From Cryoendolithus antarcticus (Eukaryota > Ascomycota > Dothideomycetes > Cladosporiales > Cladosporiaceae): a stretch of DNA of 64,000 nt. The notes beneath the pieces were generated by a model that was given only the letters and a program-made list of their open reading frames with translations, ran no database searches and was not told where the DNA came from. The stretch's first letter is position 1, and every line of letters starts with the position of its first letter. Location of the stretch: assembly GCA_002077065.1 (NCBI GenBank), contig NAJO01000036.1:62001-126000 (forward strand), written 5' to 3'. Below, piece after piece: positions 34,053 to 44,759 of the stretch. The translations under genes were made by a program, and so were the position numbers.

Positions 34053-35942
34053 TCAATAAGGATCGCCCGGCTGCCAACCAGCTTGGCCAGCAGCACGATA
34101 CCCATCCGGCGCCTGGCGCGCCTCCGGCTCAGCAGCACCAAGCCCGACCTCGCCCACCTGCCACTCCGGCTGCCCCTCATAGTACTGCTTCAGATCGTCA
34201 GAAACAGCTTCCGAGAAGTCCATGCCCTCGTGGCTGTGAGGGCTTACCTGATTTCCAACCGGAGCACCCTCGACACTCTGCACCACTGGCCCTGGCACCA
34301 TGCTCCTCGACGCCGTCCGCTGCTCAAGCGCCTCGAGCCTCTTACCCTTCTCCTGCAAGGAAGCCTTCGTATCATTGCTCTTCTTGTTGTCCCTCTTGCG
34401 CCTCTCATACTTGTCCGGGTTCTTCACCAGCGCAGTCACACCACGGCCTTCGATGACATCCATAGCGATGTCCTTGTTCCTGCGCAAGAGCTGAATGATG
34501 TGATTCAAGCGCTGGGAGAAAGTCGGGTTCTTGTCTTCCCCGTAGCCGTTATTGTCGCCGCCGATGTCGTAGTAGGTCGGTCCGCCGGCGTGGTAGGAGA
34601 CGGCGGTCTCGAAGAGGATGCGCAGGCGGGCGTTGACGAGGTTGGCGCGGTATTGATCGGAGTCGAAGGGCTTCTTGTTCATCTTGGTCTGCTGAGCTCT
34701 GGGCTGGGGATCGTTCTCAGTGTAGGGCGTGGAGACAGCTTCGCAGAGTGCTCGCATGTAGTCCGCGGACAGCCAGCGCTGCACATCGACGTCGTCATTG
34801 GGATGATTGAGAGGCGGCATCTGGGGATGAAGCAGGGCTTTGGCATCATCGGCCTCCATCTCGGGATCATACTCATAAATCGTGTGGCCAGCGGTGTTCT
34901 TGATGAACTTCGTCTGGCAGCGAGTGCAGCGAAGACCGCTGATATCTTGAGAGTTGTAGAAGACTTTGCCGCAGTCGGTGCAGTCGCGCTTGACGCGAGT
35001 AGCGGACTGTGGGAGCTCGTAGGACGACATGGCGGTAGCCGGGCGCTTTGCCGATGGGCCAGCTAAGAACGCGGACTGCGCGCTGATAGTCTCGCGAGTG
35101 GCCATGTTGGATGCACCCGACTGGTGTGGAAGTCCATAGGGCACTGTCCCGAAGTGCAATGTATCGTGCTGTATTTGAGATCCATAGTTGTAGGGCTCTC
35201 TCTGTCTGTATTGGAACTCGGATGGCGCCATCTGCGTGGAAGCTATCCCTTGATGTGAGAGGAGATGATCGCCATCGTTGGGATCGCTGAGATCTAGCAG
35301 ATCAGTGTCTGTCTGGAAGATGCCCATCTCCATGTGCGATGACGAAGGCCTTGATGGCGGCATCTCGGACGCTCCTTGACCACCATACATGGGCGCTGTG
35401 GGCGCATATTGAGTGTTCTGCATGTTGGAAGGTATTGGCTGCGCGGATCCGATGTTCAGTTGATGATCGATCGGGAAGATTGGCGATGGAATGTTGAAGG
35501 CGTCGATGATCTCGTTGGTGAAACCTGAGTGATCAGTGTACGTCTCGCCAGCAGATAAAGGGTAGACTTCCACAGAGACTGAGGACTCTTCAGCTGCAGG
35601 CAATGGGGTGTGATCGTTCGTGATCGCAGTCTGGTCAACGTCGGTCTCTGCTGGTAGCCGATCCTGCGCAGATGCGGCTTGGTGTTCCATAGACAACAGC
35701 TGGGGATCGATGTTCTGATCTTTGAAGCCAGATGAAGCATGTGGGCCGGGTAGAGCTGCAGTTTGAAGAATTGAGTTCTCCTCTGAGCCCTGTGGACCCA
35801 GCTGGTGTGTGTGGCCATTGATCGATGTCGATGCTTCCTGGATCTGCGGCTCTGTTGCGTAATAAGCATCGAAGTCGAAGTTCTGGTCGATGTCGAAGTC
35901 GTAGTCGAAGCCAACAAAGGGGTCGTTGATGGTTGTAGACAT
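34053..35942 (-). CDS. Intact member 3 of the unrecognised zinc-ribbon/helical family
   Basis: A 629-residue single ORF starting with ATG at 35942. The N-terminus is very rich in Asp and Phe (GFDYDFDIDQNFDFDAYY, 11-28), then about 270 low-complexity residues (Ser/Gln/Pro). A four-Cys zinc ribbon has ligands at 321, 324, 339 and 342 (CTDC...CTRC, x14 between the pairs). The helical C-terminal block has LSADYMRALCEAVSTPYTEN, LVNARLRILFETAVSYH, GGPTYYDIGG, SQRLNHIIQLLRRNKDIAM and VTALVKNPDKYERRKRDNKK. The tail is Gln/Ala/Gly-rich. The helical block aligns with members 1 and 2 at the RLN...NK..A.D...LV.NPD.Y positions. An acidic/aromatic N-terminus plus a zinc ribbon suggests a transcription-associated protein, but this is speculation. 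No intron is needed. Confidence 0.8.
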   Translation of the reverse strand: MSTTINDPFVGFDYDFDIDQNFDFDAYYATEPQIQEASTSINGHTHQLGPQGSEENSILQTAALPGPHASSGFKDQNIDPQLLSMEHQAASAQDRLPAETDVDQTAITNDHTPLPAAEESSVSVEVYPLSAGETYTDHSGFTNEIIDAFNIPSPIFPIDHQLNIGSAQPIPSNMQNTQYAPTAPMYGGQGASEMPPSRPSSSHMEMGIFQTDTDLLDLSDPNDGDHLLSHQGIASTQMAPSEFQYRQREPYNYGSQIQHDTLHFGTVPYGLPHQSGASNMATRETISAQSAFLAGPSAKRPATAMSSYELPQSATRVKRDCTDCGKVFYNSQDISGLRCTRCQTKFIKNTAGHTIYEYDPEMEADDAKALLHPQMPPLNHPNDDVDVQRWLSADYMRALCEAVSTPYTENDPQPRAQQTKMNKKPFDSDQYRANLVNARLRILFETAVSYHAGGPTYYDIGGDNNGYGEDKNPTFSQRLNHIIQLLRRNKDIAMDVIEGRGVTALVKNPDKYERRKRDNKKSNDTKASLQEKGKRLEALEQRTASRSMVPGPVVQSVEGAPVGNQVSPHSHEGMDFSEAVSDDLKQYYEGQPEWQVGEVGLGAAEPEARQAPDGYRAAGQAGWQPGDPY

Positions 35943-37342
35943 CTTTGATGATGGAAGATGCTTTGTGTTGATGAGTGGGGATGGAGGTAGACTCGGTAGT
36001 CGATGGATTGTCCAGTGGTTCGAAGCTGTAACTCGGATGTCAACGGACAATACAATAGACTGTTTGCCTCTGTGCACAGAATGACTGTACCGCCAAGCAA
36101 GGCTTTGGAGACAAGTATACTTGCCTGAAGCAAGTCAAATGTTCTCCCGAGTCCAGGAACAACTTTGTGCTGTCAATTGTACTTGTCTCTGTGTGTGAGA
36201 GACACTTGTGTGTTCTTGGCAAGTATGGTGTTGTTGCTTGTCACAACACTTGCTCTGGACAGTGTTGTGAGACTTTGCGTGCCTTAGCAATTGCTCTGCA
36301 GTGTGGCCGTGACTCGACCTTGGCAATGGCAGCAGCCCTTGGAGACTGTCCTGGCAGACTCCTCGTGTACTCCTCCTCCGCGGCTGTGCTTTTGCGGATC
36401 CAGAAGATAGCGTCTCTTGGATGATCCAGGTTGAAGCAGTGGTGGTGGCAGCTCTTACCTCTTCGTGTGGTGTCTCCAACGACTATCTTCTCGCGACTAT
36501 GTCGCTTGCGGTCGTGATCCGGTATGGAGCCTCCAATGACCTGATTTGCGGCAAAGGCTCGCTCGAGAGTACCTGAGAGAATGGTGCTGGTTGGTGCCGT
36601 GTGGCAGTGGCAGGCCGCGTAGGAGGTGATGTACTGCGTCGGTTTGTCCACCCGAGGATGTGTGAGATGGGATAATGGTGGAGTGGTATTGATTGACTAA
36701 TGGTGGAGATGCATAGGTATGGTGAAGGGCTTGGAGTTGTGGTGGTATGCTAGTAGTAGTCGGAGTGCAGCCAAGTCCAAGTGGGAGTTTCCTACATAGC
36801 AGGCGGAGGCGGCATTGACAGAGCGGTTTGCGCAGGCCCTCCGCTGTCCGCTTACCAGCAGACCAGCACGAGAAGTTTGCTGCTCCGCGAGCGCGACCCC
36901 GTGGCCTTGAGACAGTAGCAGCTCGCACATGTCTCCCGCTACAGAGGGCGCCCGGGCCCGGGAAGAGTCTCCTTTGGTAGGTGATATTCCCCCAGTGGAC
37001 ATAGCGAAATTTGGCGGCCTGGAACGTAGATATAGGGACGCGCCCAGCCAGTTTCCGTCCAGTGGCCAGACCCGATTTGCACGAGCTTCACGAGCTCGCG
37101 TGCTGCCAGCAGACGAGGTGGCTGCCAGCGGAGATGCTGGCATTGACTGCGCGCGTATGCCGAGCACGTCATGAAATTAGCAAGCAGCGTCTAGGAGGGC
37201 GAGATGACACTTGTTGCCATTACCAGCCCAGTCGCATCCCAGATTGCCTTCCTCTATTTCAATGAGTCCATTTTCACCACACGACATGTTTTCGGACCAA
37301 GAGGTTTCCACCGCTGAGTCCCACCACCGAATCCGCGTTTTC

Positions 37343-37402
37343 ACCGCAAGGTTCTGGTTTCCACCGTAAGGTCCTGGTTTCCTCCCCAAGGTCCAGATCA
37401 CA
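37343..37402. repeat. Short 20 bp tandem repeat, three units
   Basis: Units begin ACCGCAAGGTTCTGG, ACCGTAAGGTCCTGG and TCCCCAAGGTCCAGA at 37343, 37363 and 37383. A looser related unit lies just upstream. Confidence 0.6.
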
Positions 37403-37785
37403 TATTTCCAGTCATTTAGCTCCCAAGGTTTCCAGCCATTGCGATGATCACTTTCCTCTGCAATCCGAGATTCTTTCTCTTGGCCCTTTGACCTCTCCCT
37501 TCGAGCAACGGGATCTTGCTATACTTCCTCTTCAAGACAATTCCCGTTCACCTCTGTTATTGCTATCTCTTCACGCCGCCATGTCTCGGCGCCAGCGGCG
37601 GCGTTGTCTCTGCGACGGCGTTATACCTTCACGCCTCTAGCCTGCAATAGGAAAGAGGTCGAACATGGTAGGAAAGAAGAAGGAGTAAAGAAAGTAGAGG
37701 ATAGTTATCCTAGGCTCGGCGTCCATTAATAACGGTAGTGCGTTGTTACTATGCGCTGTCCGCCACGTCACCGCCGAGCAAACAT

Positions 37786-37811
37786 CTCGGCGGCGGCACG
37801 CTGCCGCCGAG
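37786..37811. repeat. GC-rich inverted repeat
   Basis: Arms CTCGGCGGC (37786-37794) and GCCGCCGAG (37803-37811) are perfectly complementary across an 8 nt spacer. The same CCGCCGAG word also occurs about 15 bp upstream, and CGG/CCG words are dense from about 37575 on. Function unknown. Confidence 0.5.
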
Positions 37812-38478
37812 ACGTAGCACTATCGCTCGTGAAAGCGCGGTGATATCGGAGGCGTAGGAAGGTATCTCCCTTCGGACTTCCATAGAGACGTAGCGGACAT
37901 AGCGAGAATCTTCAAGCTCCAAAACGAAATACGGCATGTGAAAGTGCTTGGAGCAGAGATCAGGTAATTCCACTGACGTCCGCTCGGCTTTTTAGACACC
38001 ACCGCCACTAATTGGAAGTGAAGTCAGTGTTTCTGCCTCAGTGCCATTCGCATTACATAAGCACCCGTCTCGCCAAATCTGTGCATCATGCACGGCGCTC
38101 TCGCATCGCCCGCGACACTTCCCACTGTGGATCATGACCCTGGAGACATGGCATCGACTTGTTGTATAGTGATCGACGACTTCGCATTCCCAGATCATTG
38201 GCTTGACTGCATCCAAGCGTGGGACATCATGAGCACAAGTGCCGCGAAGGTGGCAATGCCCTGCACAGTGCGATCGAATTTGCCGGATTAGCAATGCGGC
38301 ATACATGTATCCACCAGCTCGCGTATGCGATCTTTGCATACGACGTCACAATGTACGTTTTGGCGAGTGGCAGGTTTATATTTGTTGGTCTCGTACTATC
38401 CATCATCCGCCGTGGATTTCCTGATCTACAATTTCGTAATCGCTACTCGAAACCATCAAAATCAACAGCACATTCAAC

Positions 38479-39519
38479 ATGCTTGAAACTCACCAGCAAT
38501 GGAACGTCACTGGCACTTCCGGCTTTGACTCCCTGAAGTTGAACTCTTCCGCACCGGTGCCCACCGTAACAGACTCCGCTGTGCTGGTAAAGCTCAGTGC
38601 TGCTTCCCTCAACTATCGCGACCTCGCCATCCCTAACGGCAAATACCCTTTCCCCGTGGCGCCAAATGTGATTCCCGGATCAGATGGTGCCGGCACTGTA
38701 GTTGCAGTCGGCAAAGCCGTCAAAAAATTCAAGGAAGGCGATAAGGTCCTCACTCTCTTCAATCAAGGCCATCTCGCTGGCTCTCTGGACTTCGCTTCCA
38801 TCGGGACCGGACTAGGCGGTGCTGTGGACGGTACATTGAGAGAGTATGGCGCATTTTCGGAGCAGGGACTTGTCCACATGCCATCATCGCTGTCCTTCCT
38901 GGAGGGCTCGACGCTTACCTGCGCCGGACTCACAGCTTGGAACGCGCTCTACGGACTGAAGGCACTGAAGCCGGGTGATTATGTCCTCACGCAGGGAACA
39001 GGTGGAGTGTCAATCTTTGCCGTTCAGTTTGCGAAGGCGGCTGGAGCCAAAGTAATCGCCACCACATCCTCAGCAGCCAAGACCGAGAAGCTAAAGTCCT
39101 TCGGTGCTGATCATGTGATCAACTACAAGGAGACGCCAAATTGGGGCGAGGAGGCGAAGAAGCTGACTCCCGGCGGCCGAGGTGTGCAGCACATCCTCGA
39201 GGTCGGAGGGCCAGCTACCATGGCGCAGTCCCTGAAGGCGATCGCCTTTGATGGCATCATCAGCATCATCGGGTTCCTTGGTGGCGGGGACCACGAGAAG
39301 CAACCGGGCTTCCTGGACTGCTTGATGAACATTTGCACCGTCCGTGGCGTACTTGTCGGAAACCGACTGCAGTTCGAAGAAATGAACCGGGCGATCGAGG
39401 CGAACGGGATCAAGCCTGTGGTGGACGAGAAGGTGTTCAAATTGACGGAGCTAAAGGAGGCGTATCAGTATATGTGGGATCAGAAGCACTTCGGGAAGTT
39501 GTGTATTAGCATGGAGTGA
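38479..39519 (+). CDS. MDR-superfamily zinc-type alcohol dehydrogenase-like / quinone oxidoreductase
   Basis: A 346-residue single exon. It is a medium-chain dehydrogenase/reductase of the fungal group annotated as zinc-type alcohol dehydrogenase-like proteins (bacterial YogA relatives). The GroES-like N-terminal half holds SLNYRDLAIPNGKYP and VIPGSDGAGTVVAVG. The Cys and structural-zinc loop of true ADHs are absent, so catalysis is probably zinc-independent reduction of enones or quinones. The NADP-binding half holds LTQGTGGVSIFAVQFAKAAGAKVIATTSS. The end is the typical LKEAYQYMWDQKHFGKLCI. The substrate cannot be told from sequence. Confidence 0.92.
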   Translation: MLETHQQWNVTGTSGFDSLKLNSSAPVPTVTDSAVLVKLSAASLNYRDLAIPNGKYPFPVAPNVIPGSDGAGTVVAVGKAVKKFKEGDKVLTLFNQGHLAGSLDFASIGTGLGGAVDGTLREYGAFSEQGLVHMPSSLSFLEGSTLTCAGLTAWNALYGLKALKPGDYVLTQGTGGVSIFAVQFAKAAGAKVIATTSSAAKTEKLKSFGADHVINYKETPNWGEEAKKLTPGGRGVQHILEVGGPATMAQSLKAIAFDGIISIIGFLGGGDHEKQPGFLDCLMNICTVRGVLVGNRLQFEEMNRAIEANGIKPVVDEKVFKLTELKEAYQYMWDQKHFGKLCISME

Positions 39520-40379
39520 CGGGTAGACCATAACAATAGCCAGGAGTCCCCGTAATGAAGAAGTCTAGAAAGCGCATACAAATCATCCGGCTTGCGCTCG
39601 GAAGTTGACACGGATGCCTTAAGCACGAAACGTGACAGTGAAGAGCGTCACTTCAACCTTGGTCATGTTGGTCCCGAAGCTGATATCATTGCCTGCTATC
39701 GAAATTAAACGACCACAGCGGGCAAGTGCTGCGCAGCTATCAAGGTAAGGACAGTTTCAACGGTCAGTCCAAGCCTCTCGCAGATGCAACTCTGATCACG
39801 ACCAGGTCACTATCGATGTCGCAGTTGTCACGTTGTAGTTTGCGTATGCGATTGTGGTGATCGATCATTTACAAGGCTGACGCGACCAGACCTTGGTGAA
39901 GCAGATGCTACCTCATGGCCTCCGCATCTATCAGCTCGCGTGATTGGAGCCCATTGACCAGTATAGAAGGGGCAAACTTACGGTGTTGATGCGCTGGCGG
40001 TTTCTGGAGTCCCATCGTGCCTTGTTCATGCACATGTCCATGTATGCACCAGCCGGAGAGTCATCGTACAAGATGGTCCTCATAAACCAGAAGGAGGGAG
40101 AGCACGCGGAAGGGGGCAAATTCATGACTTTCATTCCCACATCCCAACTGCGCCTCGCTCGCCCTCGAGCCCCAAGCACATATGTACAAGTCCCGCCAAC
40201 GCCTTGCATGCCTAAAGAGCGCCGTAGCAGTCATGCCAGGTTCTGTCCCCAACGCCGTCGCCGTTCCAGCGAGCTATGGAGCTCGTGTCTCCTCGTCGTA
40301 CATCTAACGCCTCCAGTTCCGTACTCTGCACGCTTTCAACGCCGCTCGAACGACCGCTCAGGAGCCATCAACACTTTCC
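39520..40379. other. Intergenic between convergent genes
   Basis: 0.86 kb of 3' flanks. The 165-codon ORF at 39944-40441 overlaps the kinase 3' end antisense and lacks support. I see nothing else. Confidence 0.4.
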
Positions 40380-42594
40380 TCATTGCCTCCTCTCCTCGGT
40401 CTGCCCATCATCCCCATCATGATGCAACGTCACACTGCTGAACGTCTCGAACGGATCCGCCAGCTCCGCACCTGGCGTGGCAAGTCCACTGTCCAAAGGC
40501 ACGCCCTTCAGCTTGCTCACCTCGGCATGCGCCCAGCCGTTCTTAACGAAGCCGACGTTGCCATTTCCTAGATCTACTGAGCCGCTTTCTTTGACTGTCC
40601 TGAAGTTCACTGTGTCGATGCCGCGGCCCTGATTTGGGATAATGGGTGGCTTGGAGTGCCGGAGGAGAGCCCATGAGGTGCTGCGGAAGAAGGGGTGCGA
40701 TTTGACGTCACTGGCTCCTGCTCGCGAGCCCAGACGGCGGAGCTCGTCTTTGATTAGGAGTTTGCGAATAAGGGACTTGCAAAGGCTGTAGAGATGGTCA
40801 GTATTGGTCGCACGATAGCTGTACACTGAGACTTACTTGGAGATATTGGGTGATCCAGACCCCTCAGGGAATGGTACTTCGTCCCGGAGGATGTTGGCGA
40901 AGGTCGCATTCCGGTTCTTACCCTTGAACGGCGTAGTACCGAAGAGCATCTCATAGATAAGTATACCAAGCGTCCACCAGTCGACTGCGCTTGTGTGGCC
41001 GCACCCCTTGATGACTTCGGGCGCGATGTACTCTTCGGTGCCGACGAAGCTGTTGGTACGAAAGTTCGCAATGCACGACTTGGTGTCTATGGCTGGTAGT
41101 GACGTCGAGTGAGGGTTCGAGGAGATACCACCGGAGGAGCGTGAAGAGGCGTGTATCATGGTCGGTGCGCCGCCGAGATCGGATTGCTTGGAGAGATCGA
41201 AATCTGACAACATGATGTGGCCCGACTGATGAAGAAGGATGTCTGGGATCAAGTTAGTTGGCTGCGTTGAGCATGTGTGTCTGTCTGCAGATACGCACTT
41301 TCCGGCTTCAGGTCTCGGTAGATGAAGCCCATCAGATGCAGATATTCCAGCGCTGCTGTGACTTCAGCTGCATAGAATCTTGCAGCATCTTCGTCCACGC
41401 ACTTGTTTGGTCGTGTTTGCAAGGCGCGGAAGAATTCGCCACCACTGCAGTATTCCATGCATAGGTATAGGTGATCTTCTGACTGGAATGAGTGGTAAAG
41501 TGTGACGATGAACGGGTGATTGCTCGTCGCTAGAATCTCCTGCTCGGCCAGCGCGCGCTTGATCTTGTTGCGCTTGATCATCTCCTTCTTCGACAGGACT
41601 ACGAAAGTCAGTGAATTTCACGAATCGCACAGGCGCAAGGCTTACCTTTCATAGCGTATAGTCGGCTACTCTTCTTCTCTCGCACCAAGTACACCTTCCC
41701 CACGTCGCCTTTCCCAATCAACTTGATCTTGTCGAAGCTGCTCGGTCCAACTTCGACCGTCCGCACCTTGATGCTATTGCTGCTGTACGTCCGGCGGAAA
41801 GCAATGCTATTGCGTATCTTGCCTGGCGTGAGTCCTTCCATATTTGGCACGGGCAGCAGATCTCCATTTTGCGGCACAGTCTCCACCATAGACAGCGTGC
41901 TGCCGTTGCTGTGCGAGCCAAGCCCGTTCAGCTTCGGAGGTAGCGCCAGATCTGACGTCCCTGGTCTGCTGGTGTTGGCACTCTTGCTGTCTGAGCTGCC
42001 TGACTTCGGTTTGCCAAACAATCCCTGTGCATTTGGCGCGCTTGCCACTCTCCGCAGTTTTCGTGCGAGCTCTTCCTTGCCACTCAATGTTGTAGCAGCT
42101 GCACCCGCGCTTGCTCCATTCGCTTTGCCTGCTGCGTTTGGCGAATCTGGCGGAGTATTGGGCACACTACCATCGTTGTGATGTCGGAGTGCTGGCGGTC
42201 CTTGATGCTGGAAGTATGGGTTCGCATGGGCCGTAGGGCTCATGCCCTCGTCCAATGCATTGCCTTCGGAAGCTACCGTGGTGCTCCGACTTCGGCCAAG
42301 ATGTGGTATGAATCTGCTGTTCCGCAGGCTGCTCTTGTTGTGCTGTGATTGTGGAGTTCGGGTGCCATCCTGCGCTTTCTCGTTACTGCTGGGATCCGAG
42401 GTCGGCGCGCCGGTGTTCTCTTTCGAGAGGCTGTTGATGCGGAAGAAATTCTTGATCTTCTGGCCGGCAGTGTTGTTGACCTTGGCATTTGGGTTCAGCA
42501 CAAGACCCGAGAAGGTGCGCTTCTCGCTGCTGTTGTTGTGTGGCATCTTGGGCAGAGGTCCGGTGGTCCGTCCGGGAGGCTTGTTCTCAGTCAA
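40380..42594 (-). CDS. nrc-2: AGC protein kinase of the NRC-2 / Fpk1 (Kin82) flippase-kinase group
   Basis: The protein has 686 residues in four exons: 41646-42594, 41299-41598, 40837-41242 and 40380-40785. The introns are 47, 56 and 51 bp. A Ser/Asn-rich regulatory N-terminus (1 to about 285) precedes the kinase. It has glycine loop [15 protein letters not shown]-site Lys 316 (YAMKVLSKKEM), catalytic Asp 412 in YRDLKPEN, the variant DFDLSKQ metal site (Asp 430), a 40-residue activation-loop insert with [22 protein letters not shown], and [21 protein letters not shown] in place of DFG and the insert are hallmarks of the NRC-2/Fpk group, which phosphorylates plasma-membrane lipid flippases and controls polarity and conidiation in Neurospora. 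The C-terminal lobe extension ends near a PFETFSSV segment. All exon joins preserve the frame. Confidence 0.95.
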
Positions 42595-43860
42595 GCCAAG
42601 ACCGCAGTGAATGAGCGCTGGAGTATAGTGAAGCGATCCCGATCGCGTTCCTCTGGCTACCGTGGCTAATCGTGGTGGCCTTTACGGCTACCGTGGCGAT
42701 GTCATTGCCGAGCGGAGAGGGACTGTCCCCAGATTTTGAAGATCTTGGTGGGTCCCGGGACCTGCACTTCAAGTACGCCTTTGCAGAGGTGTGGGATACG
42801 TCCTAAGGGGAACGCTTCACATTATATGAAATATAAGCAGTGGCACGGAAATGTTGCAGCAGCTGTCCAACCTCTCATCACTGCTGGTCCAACTGCGCAT
42901 TGGTAATCGGCATCGGTATCGGGTGGGGCAGGGCAAGTCACGGGTCTAGGCTGAATGGAGAAAGATGCCAAGCATAGGCAATGTCAACCTCACTTCATCT
43001 CCTGCCATCCCGTTCGCACTTCTCCATTCTACTTGTGTTCGTGTGTACCGTCGACTATGACATATCAAGGTATCTGGACAATTTCTTGAAATGAGGAAGG
43101 TACAGATTATTGTCCCATGAAAGGGCGTCGTGCCCTTTCGAGGATGCAAGACATCCAATACATGCGTAGATGGGCTGTGGCTGCGCGGGGCGCAGTATGC
43201 TATCTTTTGGAGTCAGGACTCGACATCTGGAGAACAACCGGGAAGTTGGGTCAACAGTATCGCGGTGAGACTGTACATCAGTGACTTCGAGGAATCGTTG
43301 TGCTTCAGCTTACGTAGTAACAGTTTTTCACTGCTGATGAGGCTGTAGAGATCTCCAGGTTGGCCGGCAAAATTTGCTTATCACTCCCGCTGTGAAAGAT
43401 CGATGTCCGCCAGTCAATGTTTCGTGACACCTCGCCGCAAAAGCTGTCCACAAGCCTCGAGTACTTCGGCCAAGGCATCCTATCAGGGTACGACCAGCAT
43501 TCGCCAGCCGCTGTCATCGAGGTGCGCTTTCAGCACGGGTTCCAAGTACTGACGGCCTCACTACAGAACCATCATCTGGATCGTGTGGATCCAGATGGTC
43601 ATCGCAGATCTTGATCTCGCGGTGGCGATGGCTATCAGACAGCCACATGCCGCCACTTGATCCTCCGATACGCCCGCAAAGCAATGGCTAATACACATTG
43701 AGGGTCCTCTGTAATCTCATCGTCAGGCCCGATCCATGATCCACAGATCTCCAGATCTTATGGTAAAGCATAATGGCAGGTCTGGGAGAACATACCATGT
43801 AGCTGTTCGGCCTAGCATGGCGTCGACTGCTTCTCTTCGCCACGAGAAATCCTTGCCATT
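42595..43860. other. Intergenic, kinase promoter side
   Basis: 1.27 kb between the kinase start and broken member 4. No supportable ORF, RNA or repeat. Confidence 0.4.
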
Positions 43861-44759
43861 ATGGCGAACGCGCATCACATCCTCGACCTCAATTGGGAAG
43901 ACTTGTTCGACTTCGAGGCATGGGATCATGACACTAACGTCGAGGTCGGACAGCAAGTTCCAGCATCTGCTTCTCCCGAGCACATCGAAGAAGAGCTTCT
44001 TGGAACTGGCAATCAGCATACTGCCGAGGTGACTGGTCAAACATCTGCGAGCGGCCCAGGATTGGATCTAGATGCAGATGCAGCAGATCTGGGGTTGCCG
44101 GCGGAGACATTCGGTTTCGGAGACCACGAGATGACCATGACAGATGTAGGCGCCTTACAGAGCTTGCCAGACCAAACATTCCCGAGCACGTGGACCCTGC
44201 CGGACAAATACCGCCCGTTAGCTCTGAAGAACACATTGCCAGGAGCGGCATGGAGTCATCGGCCTTCGGTCAAGCTTCGCCGCAGCCTGGTGAGGTCCAA
44301 GACTTTCAGATGCCGCTCGAAGCCCTGACCCTGGCACGTGCAGGTCTTCTATACAGCTCGTCTGCTCTCCAGAGCAATACGTACAGGCTGGGCAGCGCCG
44401 CCGCCATTCGTCGCTCTGGCGCCGTACAGCTCGAGGATGACTACGACGACATAGCAGCCGTGAAGCAGAGCGCTAAGCAGTGGGTGAAGCGGATGCTGTG
44501 GGTGTATGATGAAGCTGTTCCTTACCAGGTCCCTGCAGATATGACACCCGACCTTTACCACGCCGTGCAGCGTTACTGCTGCTAAGCAGCTGTCAACCTG
44601 CTCCGTCTGCGTGACCAGCACTATACCGAGGGCTGCATGTACCTCTTGCTTGATGCCGTGACCGGTGCCACTCAGCATGGTCCTCGTTTCTGCAGGTTTG
44701 GCTACCAGCCCGATCTGATCTCCATCTGTAGCGAGCGCATGGCACGCTGCGTCAACTAA
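43861..44759 (+). pseudogene. Broken member 4 of the unrecognised family
   Basis: The ATG at 43861 opens MANAHHILDLNWEDLFDFEAWD, the family's aromatic/acidic N-terminus, and stays in frame 1 to about 44230. The plausible continuation is in frame 3 (EEHIARSGMESSAFGQAS...), so one frameshift lies at about 44200-44240. Frame 3 then reads VQLEDDYDDIAAVKQSAK and QWVKRMLWVYDEAVPYQVP, comparable to VKDDYLEVRMNSGAW in member 5. It hits TAA at 44583-44585 and continues open as AVNLLRLRDQHYTEG and LLLDAVTGATQHGPRF to a stop at 44757-44759. No Cys-pair motif is visible. No GT-AG intron repairs both lesions, so I call it a pseudogene of the member 5 subtype. Confidence 0.55.

Larger units (their letters stand above)
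35943..38478. other. Long intergenic region with short repeats and hairpins, no gene
   Basis: 2.5 kb without a supportable ORF. It contains a 12 bp perfect palindrome CAAGTATACTTG (36114-36125), a stem-loop TGTCTCT/AGAGACA (about 36183-36203), a 20 bp tandem repeat (37343-37402) and a GC-rich hairpin (37786-37811). A purine-rich run lies at about 37660-37710. The ORF at 37749-37973 (minus) is unrecognised. Promoters of the two divergent flanking genes should be at either end. Confidence 0.45.

Noticed and set aside
34011..35066. 351-codon plus-strand ORF over family member 3
   Set aside because: Antisense shadow; member 3 on the minus strand has the zinc ribbon and family alignment.
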